Origin: Bacilli bacterium
Lineage (GTDB): Bacteria; Bacillota_I; Bacilli_A; RFN20; CAG-826
Reading direction: 5' to 3'
DNA: 64,000 nt
NCBI GenBank assembly: GCA_022641095.1
Contig: JALCDB010000001.1
Span: 364,802-428,801, forward strand
A program made the translations under genes and the position numbers. Below the pieces are notes generated by a model. That model had not been told where the DNA came from, did not search any database, and saw only the letters and a program-made list of their open reading frames with translations. Below, one piece after another: positions 37,862 through 53,175 of the stretch (position 1 is its first letter; each line of letters opens with the position of its first letter).

Positions 37862-39055
37862 TCAGTGAAGGATTTCGCTGACGGTGCCGGCGCCGACGGT
37901 CCTGCCACCCTCACGGATGGAGAACTTGGTGCCCTGCTCAAGCGCGACGGGGTGGATGAGTTCGACGGTGAAGGTCACGTGGTCGCCCGGCATAACCATG
38001 TCAGTCCCCGCGGGGAGGGTGATGTTGCCGGTAATGTCGGTGGTTCTGAAGAAGAACTGCGGACGATAGCCGTTGAGGAAGGCGGTGTGACGGCCGCCCT
38101 CGTCTTTGGTGAGAACGTAAACGGTCGCGGTGAACTTGTCATGCGGAACGATCGATCCCGGCTTGGCAAGGACTTGGCCACGCTCGACTTGATCGTGGGT
38201 GATGCCGCGGAGAAGGGCGCCGATGTTGTCGCCGCCTTGGGCGAAGTCAAGGGTCTTGCGGAACATCTCAAGGCCGGTGACGACGGTCTTCTGGGTCGGA
38301 CGGATGCCGACGATTTCGACTTCGTCGTTGAGTTTGCACATACCGCGCTCGACACGGCCGGTGACGACGGTGCCGCGGCCAGAGATGGTCATGACGTCCT
38401 CGATCGGCATGAGGAACGGCTTATCGTTGGCGCGGACCGGATCCGGGATGTAGGTGTCGAGAGCGTTCATGAGCTCGAAGATGCACTTGCAGTTCGGATC
38501 GTCGACGGTTTTGGCCTCGCCGGCAAGCTTGGCGCTGCCGCGGATGACCGGGGCGGTGTCGCCGGGGAAGCCGTACTTGGTGAGAAGGTCGCGAACGTCC
38601 ATTTCGACGATGTCGATAAGTTCGGGATCGTCGACCATGTCGGTCTTGTTAAGGAACACGATGATGTAAGGGACGCCGACTTGGCGGGCAAGAAGAACGT
38701 GCTCGCGGGTCTGCGGCATGACGCCGTCGGCGGCGCTGACGACGAGGATGGCCCCGTCCATTTGGGCGGCGCCGGTAATCATATTCTTGACATAATCGGC
38801 GTGCCCCGGGCAATCGACGTGGGCGTAGTGGCGCTTTTCGGTCTCATACTCTTCGTGGGCGGTATTGATGGTGATGCCACGGGCCTTTTCCTCAGGGGTG
38901 CTGTCGATGCCGGCGTAACCGATGTCTTTGCTGAGGCCCTTCATGGCCAGGACGTGCATGATGGCCGCGGTCAGAGTGGTCTTGCCGTGGTCGACGTGAC
39001 CGATGGTGCCAACGTTAACGTGGACGCGGTCGCGGTTGAATTTCTGTTTTGCCAT
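37862..39055 (-). CDS. tuf: Elongation factor Tu
   Basis: 397 aa; [51 protein letters not shown]. Confidence 0.99.
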   Translation of the reverse strand: MAKQKFNRDRVHVNVGTIGHVDHGKTTLTAAIMHVLAMKGLSKDIGYAGIDSTPEEKARGITINTAHEEYETEKRHYAHVDCPGHADYVKNMITGAAQMDGAILVVSAADGVMPQTREHVLLARQVGVPYIIVFLNKTDMVDDPELIDIVEMDVRDLLTKYGFPGDTAPVIRGSAKLAGEAKTVDDPNCKCIFELMNALDTYIPDPVRANDKPFLMPIEDVMTISGRGTVVTGRVERGMCKLNDEVEIVGIRPTQKTVVTGLEMFRKTLDFAQGGDNIGALLRGITHDQVERGQVLAKPGSIVPHDKFTATVYVLTKDEGGRHTAFLNGYRPQFFFRTTDITGNITLPAGTDMVMPGDHVTFTVELIHPVALEQGTKFSIREGGRTVGAGTVSEILH

Positions 39056-39155
39056 TTGATATTTCCTCCAAAAATGGTTTCTTTAGAAAGTCGCTAGATA
39101 ATGATAGTCTATCGTTTTTGAGTTCGCAACACTTTACCCTAAGGTAATGTGCGGC

Positions 39156-41258
39156 TTATCGGAACGAAACATTCGCGTTTTTGACGATTTCGTCTTGGAC
39201 GTAACGCGGGGTCTCGCCATAGTGGTCGAACGTCATCGTGAAGTTGCCGCGCCCTTGGGTGAGCGAACGAAGGTCCGTCACGTAGCCGAACATCTCGGCA
39301 AGGGGTATGAAGCAATCAAGCACTTTCGCATTACCGCGCTGAGTGTCCTCGTTGATGAGGCCGCGACGGCGGCTCACGTCGCCGAGGACGTCGCCGTAAT
39401 ATTGCTCCGGAACGGTGACTTGAACTTTCATGATCGGCTCGAGGACGACTGGGTCGCATTTGACGCCAGCGGCCTTGAGGGCCAAGGAAGCCGCTATTTT
39501 GTAAGCCGCTTCGGAACTGTCGACCTCGTGGTAGGACCCGTCGAAGAGGGTCGCCTTGATGTCGATGATGGGATAACCGGCGATGATGCCGCGCCCAAGC
39601 GCGTCTTCAAGGCCTTGCTGAGTCGGTTTGATGAACTCTTTCGGGACCGATCCGCCGACGACGGCGTCGACGAACTCGAATCCTTTGCCCGGGTTTGGCT
39701 CGAAGCGGATCCACACGTCGCCGTATTGGCCATGCCCGCCGGTCTGCTTGATGTAGCGGCCCTCGGCCTCGCCTTCCTTGCGGATGGTCTCCCGGTAATT
39801 GACTTGCGGCTTGCCGACGTTGGCCGCGACGCCGAATTCGCGGCGCATGCGGTCTACAAGGACGTCAAGTTGCAACTCGCCGACGCCGCCGATGATGGTT
39901 TGCCCGGTTTCTTTGTCGGTATGGACGCGGAAGGTCGGATCCTCCTCGGCGAGTTTCGTGAGAGCGACTTCCATCTTCTCCGTGTCGGCTTTCGTTTTCG
40001 GTTCCACCGCCTCTTCGAGGACCGGCTCCGGGAAGACGAGTCGCTCAAGGACGACCGGTTCTGCCGGATCGGTTAAGGTATCGCCGGTAGTCGTGGACTT
40101 TAAGCCGACGACCGCGCCGATTTCTCCGGCGTGCAAGACGTTGACTTCCTGGCGATGGTTGGCATGCATGAGGACCAGACGGGCGATGCGCTCCTGATTC
40201 CCGCGGCTGGAGTTAAGGATATAGGTCCCGCTCTTCAGTTCGCCTTGATAGATGCGGACATAGGCCAAACGGCCGATGAAGGGGTCCGTGGCGATTTTGA
40301 AAGCCATGGCCACCAAAGGGGCCTCGTCCGTGACTTTGCAGACGTAAGGCTGGCCTTTAAGCTCGCCTTTTTCGCCTGGGATCTCAAGCGGGGAGGGCAG
40401 GTAATCGATGACCGCGTCAAGGAGCGGCTGGATGCACTTGTCCTTGAAGGCGGTGCCGCAGAGGACCGGGAAGAATTTCGCGGTCACCGTGGCTTTTCGT
40501 ATGGTGTCTTTCACGAGTTGAACATCGGGTTCCTTGCCTTCGAGGACGTCTTCCATGAGGGTGTCGTCGTACTCGGCGAGGGTCTCGAGCAACTTTTGAT
40601 GATACTCTTGGGCTTTGCCCATGAGTTCTTCGGGGATGGGCCCCACAATCGGGGCGTCGTCCTTGTTGTTCGTGTAGGTGGTGCTGTTCATCGCCACGAG
40701 GTCGATCTCCCCACGGAAGCCCGACTCCTTGCCAACCGGGTATTGGATGGCGGCGTATTTGACGCCGAGTTTTTCCTTAAGGGTGGCTAGGCACATCTCG
40801 AAGTCGGCCCCGATCGCGTCCATCTTGTTGCAGAAGACGATTCTCGGAACGCCGTACTTGTCGGCTTGGCGCCAAACGGTTTCGGTCTGCGGCTCGACGC
40901 CGTTTTTGGAATCGAGGACGGTGACCGCCCCGTCGAGGACACGGAGCGAACGCTCGACCTCAACGGTGAAGTCGACGTGCCCCGGGGTGTCGATGATGTT
41001 GACGCGGTTGCCTTTCCAGAAGCAAGTCGTGGCGCTTGAGGTGATCGTGATGCCACGCTCCTGCTCCTGCGCCATCCAGTCCATGACGGCGGTGCCTTCG
41101 TGGACTTCGCCGATCTTGTGGGTGCGGCCGGTGTAATAGAGGATGCGCTCCGTCGTCGTCGTTTTGCCGGCGTCGATGTGAGCCATAATGCCAATATTTC
41201 TCGTGTGCGGGAGATCGTAGCTGGACGACTCCTCAATCATGTTTTCGCTGTTGGCCAT
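39156..41258 (-). CDS. fusA: Elongation factor G
   Basis: 700 aa; [43 protein letters not shown]. Confidence 0.99.
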   Translation of the reverse strand: MANSENMIEESSSYDLPHTRNIGIMAHIDAGKTTTTERILYYTGRTHKIGEVHEGTAVMDWMAQEQERGITITSSATTCFWKGNRVNIIDTPGHVDFTVEVERSLRVLDGAVTVLDSKNGVEPQTETVWRQADKYGVPRIVFCNKMDAIGADFEMCLATLKEKLGVKYAAIQYPVGKESGFRGEIDLVAMNSTTYTNNKDDAPIVGPIPEELMGKAQEYHQKLLETLAEYDDTLMEDVLEGKEPDVQLVKDTIRKATVTAKFFPVLCGTAFKDKCIQPLLDAVIDYLPSPLEIPGEKGELKGQPYVCKVTDEAPLVAMAFKIATDPFIGRLAYVRIYQGELKSGTYILNSSRGNQERIARLVLMHANHRQEVNVLHAGEIGAVVGLKSTTTGDTLTDPAEPVVLERLVFPEPVLEEAVEPKTKADTEKMEVALTKLAEEDPTFRVHTDKETGQTIIGGVGELQLDVLVDRMRREFGVAANVGKPQVNYRETIRKEGEAEGRYIKQTGGHGQYGDVWIRFEPNPGKGFEFVDAVVGGSVPKEFIKPTQQGLEDALGRGIIAGYPIIDIKATLFDGSYHEVDSSEAAYKIAASLALKAAGVKCDPVVLEPIMKVQVTVPEQYYGDVLGDVSRRRGLINEDTQRGNAKVLDCFIPLAEMFGYVTDLRSLTQGRGNFTMTFDHYGETPRYVQDEIVKNANVSFR

Positions 41259-41269
41259 ATGTTTCCTCC

Positions 41270-41740
41270 TTACCAGCGATAATGCGCGTAGGCTTTGTTG
41301 GCCTCAGCCATCTTGTGAACGTCTTCCTTCTTCTTGACGGAAGCGCCGGTGCCGTTGGCGGCATCGATGATTTCAGCCGCGAGTTTCTGCTCCATGGTCT
41401 TCTCGCTGCGAAGGCGGGAGTAGGAAACGAGCCAGCGCAAGCCAAGGGTCTGCTTCCGTTCGGCCGTGACTTCGGTCGGGACCTGAAAGTTGGAGGCGCC
41501 GATGCGACGCACCTTGAGCTCGACTTCCGGCATGATGTTGTTGAGAGCCGTCGAGAAGACGTCGGCGGCCGGCTTGCCGGTCTTTTTCTCGATGATTTTG
41601 AACGAATTGTAGATAATGGTCTGGGCGGTTCCGCGCTTGCCATCGTACATCACCCGGTTAATCAAACGGGTGACGAGTTTGCTGCTGTAAATAGGATCGG
41701 GAAGAACATCCCGCTTTTCGACTTTTCCTTTGCGTGACAT
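41270..41740 (-). CDS. rpsG: 30S ribosomal protein S7
   Basis: 156 aa; [40 protein letters not shown]. Confidence 0.98.
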   Translation of the reverse strand: MSRKGKVEKRDVLPDPIYSSKLVTRLINRVMYDGKRGTAQTIIYNSFKIIEKKTGKPAADVFSTALNNIMPEVELKVRRIGASNFQVPTEVTAERKQTLGLRWLVSYSRLRSEKTMEQKLAAEIIDAANGTGASVKKKEDVHKMAEANKAYAHYRW

Positions 41741-41754
41741 GTCGCTATTCTCCC

Positions 41755-42177
41755 TTACTTGCTCTCCGGAACCGGTTTCTTGGTTCCGTATTGGCTGCGG
41801 CCCTGACGACGGGCTTCGATGCCGGCGCAGTCGAGGCAGCCACGGATGATGTGGTACCGAACGCCCGGAAGATCCTTGACGCGACCGCCGCGGATCATCA
41901 CGGTGCTATGCTCTTGAAGGTTATGGCCTTCCCCGCCGATATAGGCGGTCACCTCATATCCGTTCGATAGGCGGACACGGGCATATTTCCGAAGGGCCGA
42001 ATTCGGCTTTTTCGGGGTCATCGTGCCAACACGGGTGCACACCCCGCGCTTTTGGGCGCTCGGCTGATCGCTGGCGCGCTTGGTGAGGTTGTTCCATCTC
42101 TTGCCAAGAGCCGGAGTCTTGGATTTCTTGACAGCGGTTTGACGGCCTTCCCTGACTAATTGGTTGATAGTAGGCAT
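41755..42177 (-). CDS. rpsL: 30S ribosomal protein S12
   Basis: 140 aa; [13 protein letters not shown]...[36 protein letters not shown]. Confidence 0.99.
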   Translation of the reverse strand: MPTINQLVREGRQTAVKKSKTPALGKRWNNLTKRASDQPSAQKRGVCTRVGTMTPKKPNSALRKYARVRLSNGYEVTAYIGGEGHNLQEHSTVMIRGGRVKDLPGVRYHIIRGCLDCAGIEARRQGRSQYGTKKPVPESK

Positions 42178-42419
42178 TTGTTAGTTTTTCTCCTTTGCCA
42201 TTGAAGCACACATTTCCCAGTGTGTCTATCTTGTCCGCAAACAAAAAGCCAAATTGGCCTTTTCTCACGTCCGAGCGTAACTATACACGCGCAAACGAAG
42301 CCTGTCAACATCTTCCAAATCTGTTTTTAAGGCTCGAAAAACGATGGCTGGTTTTCCCTTGGCGCACGAAAAAAGCCCCACCGCTCACGCGACGAGGCTT
42401 AAGTTCGTTTCGAAACCGA

Positions 42420-46400
<3,981 letters not shown>

Positions 46401-46417
46401 TGTTCGTTATCCTCCTT

Positions 46418-49400
46418 TTATTCTTCGTCCTTCGACGCGGCGCTCATCGAGCCCGCGCGAACGGACAAGCCTTCGTCGGCGGCGCTTTCGGCGGCGTCGG
46501 CGGCGGACACTTCGACGGTGTCCGAAGCCGCCTCTTCGCGCGGCGATGTAAGGTTGCGGATGGCGGAGTTGACCTTCCTCTCTTCGATGAGGGCCTCCTT
46601 CGCGAGGGCGTTCATGTCGATCTGCTCGCCCTCTTTGTCGAACAGGGCGACGTTCATCGCCAAGCCCTTGAGCTCTTTGGTGAACACCTTGAAGGCCTCC
46701 GGCATGCCCGGGCGGGGTATCGGATAGCCCTTGATGATCGATTCGTAGGTCTTGCGGCGGCCGACGCGGTCGTCGCTCTTGATGGTTAGCATCTCCTGCA
46801 GGACGTGGGCGGCCCCATAAGCCTCGAGGGCCCAGACCTCCATCTCGCCGAAGCGCTGGCCGCCGTTCTGGGCTTTGCCGCCGAGAGGCTGCTGCGTGAC
46901 CAGGCTGTAGGGCCCCGTCGCGCGGGCATGGAGCTTGTCGTCGACCATGTGCACGAGTTTGATCATGTATTGGACGCCGACCGAGATCCGCTCATGGAAC
47001 GGCTCGCCGGTCTGACCGTCGTAAAGGACGGTCTTGCCGTCGCTGGAAAGGCCGGCTTTTCTCATGAGGTCGGAGATCTCGTCGTTGCTGACGCCGTCGA
47101 AAACCGGCGTCGCGACGCGCATATGGAGTCTGCGGCAGGCAAGCCCCAAATGGACTTCGAGGATTTGGCCGATGTTCATGCGGGAAGGGACGCCCATCGG
47201 CGATAGCATGATGTCGATCGGGGTTCCGTCGGGCAGGAAAGGCATATCCTCGACCGGGAGGATTTTGGAAATTACGCCCTTGTTGCCGTGGCGTCCGGAC
47301 ATCTTGTCGCCTTCGCTGATTTTCCTCTTTTGGACGATATAGACCCGAACGGTCTCGATGACTCCGGGAGGGAGCGGATCCTTGTTCCTGCGCGAGAACA
47401 CCTTGACCGCGCGGACGATGCCGGCGCCGCCGTGGGGAACGCGCAAAGAGCTGTCTTTGCCGTCCTTCGTCTTCTCGGCGAAGATGGCCATGAGGAGCTT
47501 TTCCTCGGGGGTCGGCTCGGTTTGGCCCTTCGGCGTGATCTTGCCGACCAAAATGTCGCCTTCCTTGACTTCGGCGCCCGGGATGATGATACCCCGCTCG
47601 TCGAGGTAGGCCTTGGCCTCGTCCCCGACGTTGGGGATATCGCGCGTGATCTCCTCGTTGCCGAGTTTGGTCTCGCGGCACTCCATTTCGTATTTCTCGA
47701 TGTGGATGGACGTGTAGGTGTCGTCCTTCACCATGCGCTCGGACATGATGACGGCGTCCTCGTAGTTGTAGCCGTGCCACGTCATATAGGCGACGAGGAC
47801 GTTCTGGCCCAAAGCCAGCTCGCCGTTCCTCATGGCCGGACCGTCGGCGATGACCTGGCCCTTCTTAATATGCTCGCCCACGCGCACGTTGGGCAACTGG
47901 TTGATGCAGGTGCCTTGGTTGGAGCGCTCGAATTTCTGAAGATGGTACGAATGCTCGGATTTCCCTTCCTTGACCACGATGGTCGCGGAATCGATGTCGG
48001 TCACCTCGCCGTCGGCGGTGGCCACGACCGCCAATCCGCTGTCGCGGGCGATCGTCGGCTCGAGGCCGGTCCCGACGTAGGGAATGGACGGGCGAAGGAG
48101 AGGCAAAGCCTGACGCTGCATGTTGGCGCCCATGAGGGCGCGGGTGCTGTCGTCGTTCTCAAGGAACGGGATGCAAGCCGCGGCGATGGAGACGATTTGC
48201 TTCGGCGAGACGTCGACGTAATCGACCTTCTCCTTTGGGGCAAGGGTGTTCTCGTCGTCGTGGCGGGTGATGACCTCGTTGTCGAGGATCTCCTTGACGA
48301 CCTCGGTGCCATCCGAGCCGAAATTAATCTTCTCGGGGGCGCCCAAACGGATATTCGCCTCGGCGATGTAGTGTCCGCGCTCGGCGTCGGCGCTGAGATA
48401 TTCGGCCTCGTCGCTGACGTAGAAACGCTTGACGCCCTTCGCGTCGGTTTTTTCGCGGATCGTGCGGTAGGGGGTCTCGATGAAGCCGTACCGGTTGATC
48501 TTGGCGTAGGTCGAAAGGTTGTTGATGAGGCCGATGTTCTGACCCTCGGGGGTCTCGATCGGGCAGATGCGGCCATAGTGGGTGTAATGGACGTCGCGCA
48601 CCTCCATGGAGGCGCGATCGCGGGTCAAGCCGCCGGGGCCCAAGGCGCTGATGCGACGCTTGTTGGTGAGCTCGGCCAGAGGGTTCGTCTGATCCATGAA
48701 CTGGGAGAGTTGGCTCGAGGCGAAGAATTCGCGGATGGAAGAGGTGAGCGGGCGGATATTGATGAGCGACTGGGGCTTGGAGTTCTCAAGGTCGGTGATC
48801 GACATCTTCTGCTGGACGGTCTTGGCCATTTTGGTGAGGCCGATGCGGAACTGGGTCTGGAGAAGCTCCCCGACGCAGCGGACGCGACGGTTGCCGAGGT
48901 GGTCGATGTCGTCGGTCTGACCGATGCCGTCCTGAATGTTGCAGAAATAGCTGAAGCAGGCGACCATATCGGAAACGGTCACGCGCGAAAGCTTGCAATT
49001 GAGGTCGGTGCCGATGACGGAAACGACGCGGCCGTTCGGTTTGTCGTTTGCGTAGACCTTCACGACGTTGACGATCGAGTGGTCGTCAAGAGCGGCGTTG
49101 GCCTTAAGCTTCTTGGTATGCGCCCCTTTCTCGAAGAACTCCTCGTCACGGAGCTTCTGGACGTCGTCTTTGGTCAGCTTGGCGCCTTTGAGGTAAGCGA
49201 TCTCCCCGTCGGCGGAGACAAGGTTCTCGGCGAGCACGCGTCCGATCAAACGATCGTAGATACCGAGTTTCTGGGCATACTTGAAGCGGCCGGCGCGGCC
49301 TAGGTCGTAACGCTTGTCGTCGAAGAATTTCTGAACGAGGAAATTCACGACGCCGTCTTTGGTGATCGGCTCGCCCGGCTTCAGTTTCCGGAAGATGTCG

Positions 49401-50125
49401 ATGAGGGCGTCGGTGCCCGACTTGATGTTCGAGTCCTTGGCGAGGGTGAGTTTCATGGAGTCGCCGTTGCCGAAGAGGTCGGTGATGCTCTTCTCGCTCT
49501 CGAAGCCCAACGCTTTGAAAAGGATGGTCGCGGGCATCTTGCGCTGCCGGTCGATGCGGACCCACATAATCTGTTTCAGGTCGCTTTCGAATTGGAGCCA
49601 CGTGCCGCGAGTCGGGATGATTTCGCCGTTATAGACGTGGACGCCGCTCTTGTCCGGGGTGTCCTGGAAATAGGCGCCCGGCGAACGGACGATTTGGCTG
49701 ACGATGACGCGCTCGGCGCCGTTGACGATGAAAGTGCCGCTGTCGGTCATCATCGGGATGTCGCCCATGAAGACCTCGTTGTCCTCCTTGATCTCGCCAG
49801 TGGATTTGAAGCGGAGACGAAGGGTGACCTTGAGTTTGCTGCTGTAGGTCAGGTCGCCTTCCCGGCAATCGAGGGGGCCATACTCTGGCTTTTCGAAGTG
49901 GCAGCCGACGTATTCGATGAACACGCTGTTGGCGTAGTTGGCGATCGGGAAGACCTCCTTCATGACCTCGTTGATTCCCTCGGTCAGGAACCATTTGAAG
50001 GAATCGGTCTGGATTTCCACGAGGTTTGGAAGGGCGAGCGAGCCGCTGATTTTCGAGAAATCGATGCGGCCATTGATGCCGGACTTGTAATTCTTGTAGG
50101 CGGTAATTTGTTTTTCGTTAGGCAT
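46418..50125 (-). CDS. rpoB: DNA-directed RNA polymerase subunit beta
   Basis: Start [74 protein letters not shown]. Confidence 0.99.
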   Translation of the reverse strand: MPNEKQITAYKNYKSGINGRIDFSKISGSLALPNLVEIQTDSFKWFLTEGINEVMKEVFPIANYANSVFIEYVGCHFEKPEYGPLDCREGDLTYSSKLKVTLRLRFKSTGEIKEDNEVFMGDIPMMTDSGTFIVNGAERVIVSQIVRSPGAYFQDTPDKSGVHVYNGEIIPTRGTWLQFESDLKQIMWVRIDRQRKMPATILFKALGFESEKSITDLFGNGDSMKLTLAKDSNIKSGTDALIDIFRKLKPGEPITKDGVVNFLVQKFFDDKRYDLGRAGRFKYAQKLGIYDRLIGRVLAENLVSADGEIAYLKGAKLTKDDVQKLRDEEFFEKGAHTKKLKANAALDDHSIVNVVKVYANDKPNGRVVSVIGTDLNCKLSRVTVSDMVACFSYFCNIQDGIGQTDDIDHLGNRRVRCVGELLQTQFRIGLTKMAKTVQQKMSITDLENSKPQSLINIRPLTSSIREFFASSQLSQFMDQTNPLAELTNKRRISALGPGGLTRDRASMEVRDVHYTHYGRICPIETPEGQNIGLINNLSTYAKINRYGFIETPYRTIREKTDAKGVKRFYVSDEAEYLSADAERGHYIAEANIRLGAPEKINFGSDGTEVVKEILDNEVITRHDDENTLAPKEKVDYVDVSPKQIVSIAAACIPFLENDDSTRALMGANMQRQALPLLRPSIPYVGTGLEPTIARDSGLAVVATADGEVTDIDSATIVVKEGKSEHSYHLQKFERSNQGTCINQLPNVRVGEHIKKGQVIADGPAMRNGELALGQNVLVAYMTWHGYNYEDAVIMSERMVKDDTYTSIHIEKYEMECRETKLGNEEITRDIPNVGDEAKAYLDERGIIIPGAEVKEGDILVGKITPKGQTEPTPEEKLLMAIFAEKTKDGKDSSLRVPHGGAGIVRAVKVFSRRNKDPLPPGVIETVRVYIVQKRKISEGDKMSGRHGNKGVISKILPVEDMPFLPDGTPIDIMLSPMGVPSRMNIGQILEVHLGLACRRLHMRVATPVFDGVSNDEISDLMRKAGLSSDGKTVLYDGQTGEPFHERISVGVQYMIKLVHMVDDKLHARATGPYSLVTQQPLGGKAQNGGQRFGEMEVWALEAYGAAHVLQEMLTIKSDDRVGRRKTYESIIKGYPIPRPGMPEAFKVFTKELKGLAMNVALFDKEGEQIDMNALAKEALIEERKVNSAIRNLTSPREEAASDTVEVSAADAAESAADEGLSVRAGSMSAASKDEE

Positions 50126-50136
50126 GAAGATGCTCC

Positions 50137-50733
50137 TTATTTTGTGGCGGCGATGAGGCGATAGCCTTTGTGCGAATCGAGAATCTCGACTTTGCTGAAG
50201 ATGGCGGCGAGATGGGCGCAAACGGAATCGGCGCCCTGCTTGCGGCGAACCACGACAATGAGGCGCCCTCCCGCAACCAAATGGGAGGGAGCTCCGTCAT
50301 AGAAGGCGTAAGTGATTTTCTTGCCCGCGCGAATCGGCGGGTTGGAGACTATCGTGTCAAAAGTGGAGTCAATGTTGGCGTAGCAATCGCTTTCGACGAT
50401 CTCGACTTGCGGGAAAATGCCAAGATTGGTGGCGTTCTTTTTAGCGCATTCGAGGGCCCGCAGATTCACGTCACACATAGTGAGACGGCGTTTGGGGTCG
50501 GCTTTGGCAAGGATTAGTCCGATTGGTCCCGTGCCGCAACCAAGGTCCAGGATTTTGTTCCCTAAAGGGGCGCGATAGAGGGTTTCGAGTAAGAACTCGG
50601 TCCCTTTGTCGATGCCGCTTTTGGAGAAAGTTCCATTGAGGCCGATGAGATCGTAACGGTCTTTGCCCAGCGTGACGAAATAGTGATATTCGATCGTTTC
50701 CCTGATATCAGGATTCTCGAAATACTGAGGCAT
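50137..50733 (-). CDS. Class I SAM-dependent methyltransferase (RsmC/YbxB-like)
   Basis: [23 protein letters not shown]...[18 protein letters not shown]...[12 protein letters not shown]; conserved position between rplL and rpoB. Confidence 0.9.
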   Translation of the reverse strand: MPQYFENPDIRETIEYHYFVTLGKDRYDLIGLNGTFSKSGIDKGTEFLLETLYRAPLGNKILDLGCGTGPIGLILAKADPKRRLTMCDVNLRALECAKKNATNLGIFPQVEIVESDCYANIDSTFDTIVSNPPIRAGKKITYAFYDGAPSHLVAGGRLIVVVRRKQGADSVCAHLAAIFSKVEILDSHKGYRLIAATK

Positions 50734-50822
50734 CGCGTTATCTCCCTTATAGACCATAAATCCCCTGCCCCACCCTAGCGACGAGAGGGGTGAGGAGGGG
50801 TTCGGATCGACTCAAGGCGAAA

Positions 50823-51200
50823 CTACTTGACTTCGACTTCGGCGCCGACGTCGGTAAGGGTCTTTTTGAAAGACTCGGCTTCGACGGGAGAGATTTTCTC
50901 CTTGATTGGGGCCGGGGCGGCGTCAACGAGTTTCTTGGCATCCATGAGGCCAAGGCCAGTGATGGCCTGAACGGCTTTGATGACGGCGACTTTGCCGGCG
51001 GTGCCGAGGCCTTTGAGGATGAGCGAAACCTCGCTCGGTCCTTTGGCGACGGGGCCTTCGTCGGCGGCGGCAACGGCCACCGGGGCGGCGGCGCTCACGC
51101 CGAATTCGGTTTCAACGGCCTTCACAAGATCGTTGAGTTCAAGAATGGAATACTGTTTGAGCGAATCGATGATTTGCTCTTTGGTCAATTTCTCAGCCAT
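50823..51200 (-). CDS. rplL: 50S ribosomal protein L7/L12
   Basis: 125 aa; [34 protein letters not shown]. Confidence 0.98.
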   Translation of the reverse strand: MAEKLTKEQIIDSLKQYSILELNDLVKAVETEFGVSAAAPVAVAAADEGPVAKGPSEVSLILKGLGTAGKVAVIKAVQAITGLGLMDAKKLVDAAPAPIKEKISPVEAESFKKTLTDVGAEVEVK

Positions 51201-51217
51201 GGTTTTTTCCTCCTATA

Positions 51218-51730
51218 TCATTGGGCTGCGGGGACCGGTTCGGCTCCCGACTTTTTGGCGATGGCATCCACCGCCGAGGCGAATTTGCGGATCGGATCGT
51301 TCAGGCATTGGCAGAACATCGACAAGAGACCTTCGCGGTTCGGCATCTTCGCGAGCTCCTTCATGCCTTTGGCGTCAATGCCCTTGCCTTCGATTAAGCC
51401 GCCTTTGATCACGAGGTTTTCGTGATAGCGGGCGAACTTCGCGATGGTGGCGGGGCCGGCGGTAAGGTCTTTGGAGAAGACGAAGGCGTTCGGGCCATCA
51501 AGGATATCCTCAATGCCAGTGAGACCGGCTTGTTTGAGAGCCCGTTTGACCATGGTGTTTTTGTACACGGTCATCGCGGAATCCTTCTCGGCAAGTTTGT
51601 GACGGAGATCCGTAAGCTCGGCGACCGAAAGCCCTTGATAGGACACGACGGCGACGGAAGCGGAGTCCTTGATGCTCTTCTCGATTTCGGAGACGGCGTC
51701 TTTTTTGGCTTGGAGAACTTCTTTGTTCAT
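51218..51730 (-). CDS. rplJ: 50S ribosomal protein L10
   Basis: 170 aa; AVVSYQGLSVAELTDLRHKLAEKDSAMTVYKNTMVKRALKQAG. Confidence 0.96.
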   Translation of the reverse strand: MNKEVLQAKKDAVSEIEKSIKDSASVAVVSYQGLSVAELTDLRHKLAEKDSAMTVYKNTMVKRALKQAGLTGIEDILDGPNAFVFSKDLTAGPATIAKFARYHENLVIKGGLIEGKGIDAKGMKELAKMPNREGLLSMFCQCLNDPIRKFASAVDAIAKKSGAEPVPAAQ

Positions 51731-51882
51731 GCTGATTACCTCCTTTCATATCGACTATGTGAAGCTTTCTATAACTGAGTGAGAATCGTGAATCCTTAAC
51801 CTCAGCAACGTGATTTATTAAGGCACTTGCCCGTTGCTATCTTAGGTATAGAAGCCATTCACCTGAATTTTGCGCGATCGGA

Positions 51883-52572
51883 TCAATTGCGGCCGTCGAA
51901 GGTGATGTGGATACCCGGACCCATCGTGGTGTGCACGACGGCGTTGCGGATGTAGACGCCTTTGACGGAAGAGGGGCGGCTCTTGACAACCGCGGCGCAT
52001 AGCGCCTTGACGTTGTCGACGATGGCGGCGTCGCTAAAAGAGCAACGGGCGACGGAGACGTTCAGGTTGCCGTCTTTGTCGACGCGGTAACTGATTTTGC
52101 CCTTCTTGATTTCGGTGATGGCCTGCCCGATTTGCATCGAGACGGTCCCGCTCTTGGGGTTAGGCATCAAGCCTTTGGGGCCTAAGACGCGGCCCATTTT
52201 CCCTAGTTCGCCCATCATGTCCGGGGTCGCGACGATGACGTCGAAGCCGAACCAGTTTTCTTTCTGGATCTTCTCGAGCATGTCTTTCCCGCCCACGAAA
52301 TCGGCGCCGGCGGCCTTGGCCTCTTCGGCCTTGGTTCCCGTGATGGCGAGGATTTTCTTGGTCTTGCCATTCCCATGGGGAAGGACAAGGGTTCCGCGGA
52401 TGAGCTGATCCGCGAGGGTCGGATTGACGTTGAGCGAGAAACTCACGTCGATCGTGGAATCGAATTTGGTCGTGCTGGTCTTTTTTAGAAGCGTGGCGGC
52501 CTCTTCGATGGTGTAAAGCTTATTGGCGTCCACGAGTTTGGAGGCATTGACGTATTTCTTTCCGATTTTCAT
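51883..52572 (-). CDS. rplA: 50S ribosomal protein L1
   Basis: Start MKIGKKYVNASKLVD; GPKGLMPNPKSGTVS. Confidence 0.98.
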   Translation of the reverse strand: MKIGKKYVNASKLVDANKLYTIEEAATLLKKTSTTKFDSTIDVSFSLNVNPTLADQLIRGTLVLPHGNGKTKKILAITGTKAEEAKAAGADFVGGKDMLEKIQKENWFGFDVIVATPDMMGELGKMGRVLGPKGLMPNPKSGTVSMQIGQAITEIKKGKISYRVDKDGNLNVSVARCSFSDAAIVDNVKALCAAVVKSRPSSVKGVYIRNAVVHTTMGPGIHITFDGRN

Positions 52573-52586
52573 GTTCGGTTGCCCCC

Positions 52587-53000
52587 TTACTTTCCGTTCA
52601 CCGTCACGCCCATTTGACGAGCGCATCCGGCGACGATTTTCTTCGCGGCTTCGATGTCGTTGGCGTTGAGGTCCGGAAGTTTGTACTTGGCGATTTCCTC
52701 AAGCTGCGCGTCGGTGATGTTCCCAACGGGCTTTTTCGGATTGCCGGAACCTTTCTTGATTCCAGCAGCCTTGAGGATCAAGCCGGCCGTGGGGCTGGTT
52801 TTGATAACGAAGTCGTATGATTTGTCTTCGTAAGCGGTGATGATGACAGGAACGACCTGCCCTTTTCTGTCGGCCGTCTTCGCGTTGAAGTCGGTGCAGA
52901 ATTTGTTCATGACCACGCCCGCTGAGGCAAGCTTTGGTCCCGGGTGCGCTTCGCCACCCGGAAGCTCCATTTTCAGAACTTTGACGATTCTTTTTGCCAT
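52587..53000 (-). CDS. rplK: 50S ribosomal protein L11 with shortened N-terminal Pro-rich segment
   Basis: MAKRIVKVLKMELPGGEAHPGPKLASAGVVMNKFCTDFNAKTADRKGQVVPVIITAYEDKSYDFVIKTSPTAGLILKAAGI. Confidence 0.96.
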   Translation of the reverse strand: MAKRIVKVLKMELPGGEAHPGPKLASAGVVMNKFCTDFNAKTADRKGQVVPVIITAYEDKSYDFVIKTSPTAGLILKAAGIKKGSGNPKKPVGNITDAQLEEIAKYKLPDLNANDIEAAKKIVAGCARQMGVTVNGK

Positions 53001-53175
53001 GTTCTCCTCCTTTGCTGAGACATGCAGTGGTTTTACGAGTCCTCGTCGGGACTCACCCACGCTATGCGCTTTTCGCGCACGGGATTAAATATACGCGCCC
53101 GGCACTGGCTATTCAACAGGAAAATTCGAACTCGGAGTTCTTGGCTAAAGGGTCTGAAAACGGAAACCGGGAGTT

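Noticed and set aside
37844-39097. 417-aa plus-strand ORF opposite tuf
   Set aside because: Mirror of highly conserved tuf sequence.
47288-49303. 671-aa plus-strand ORF opposite rpoB
   Set aside because: Shadow of rpoB; no recognisable domain.
51731-51882. Intergenic region before rplJ as an L10 leader RNA
   Set aside because: Position fits an L10 leader but I could not confirm the conserved kink-turn structure by eye.
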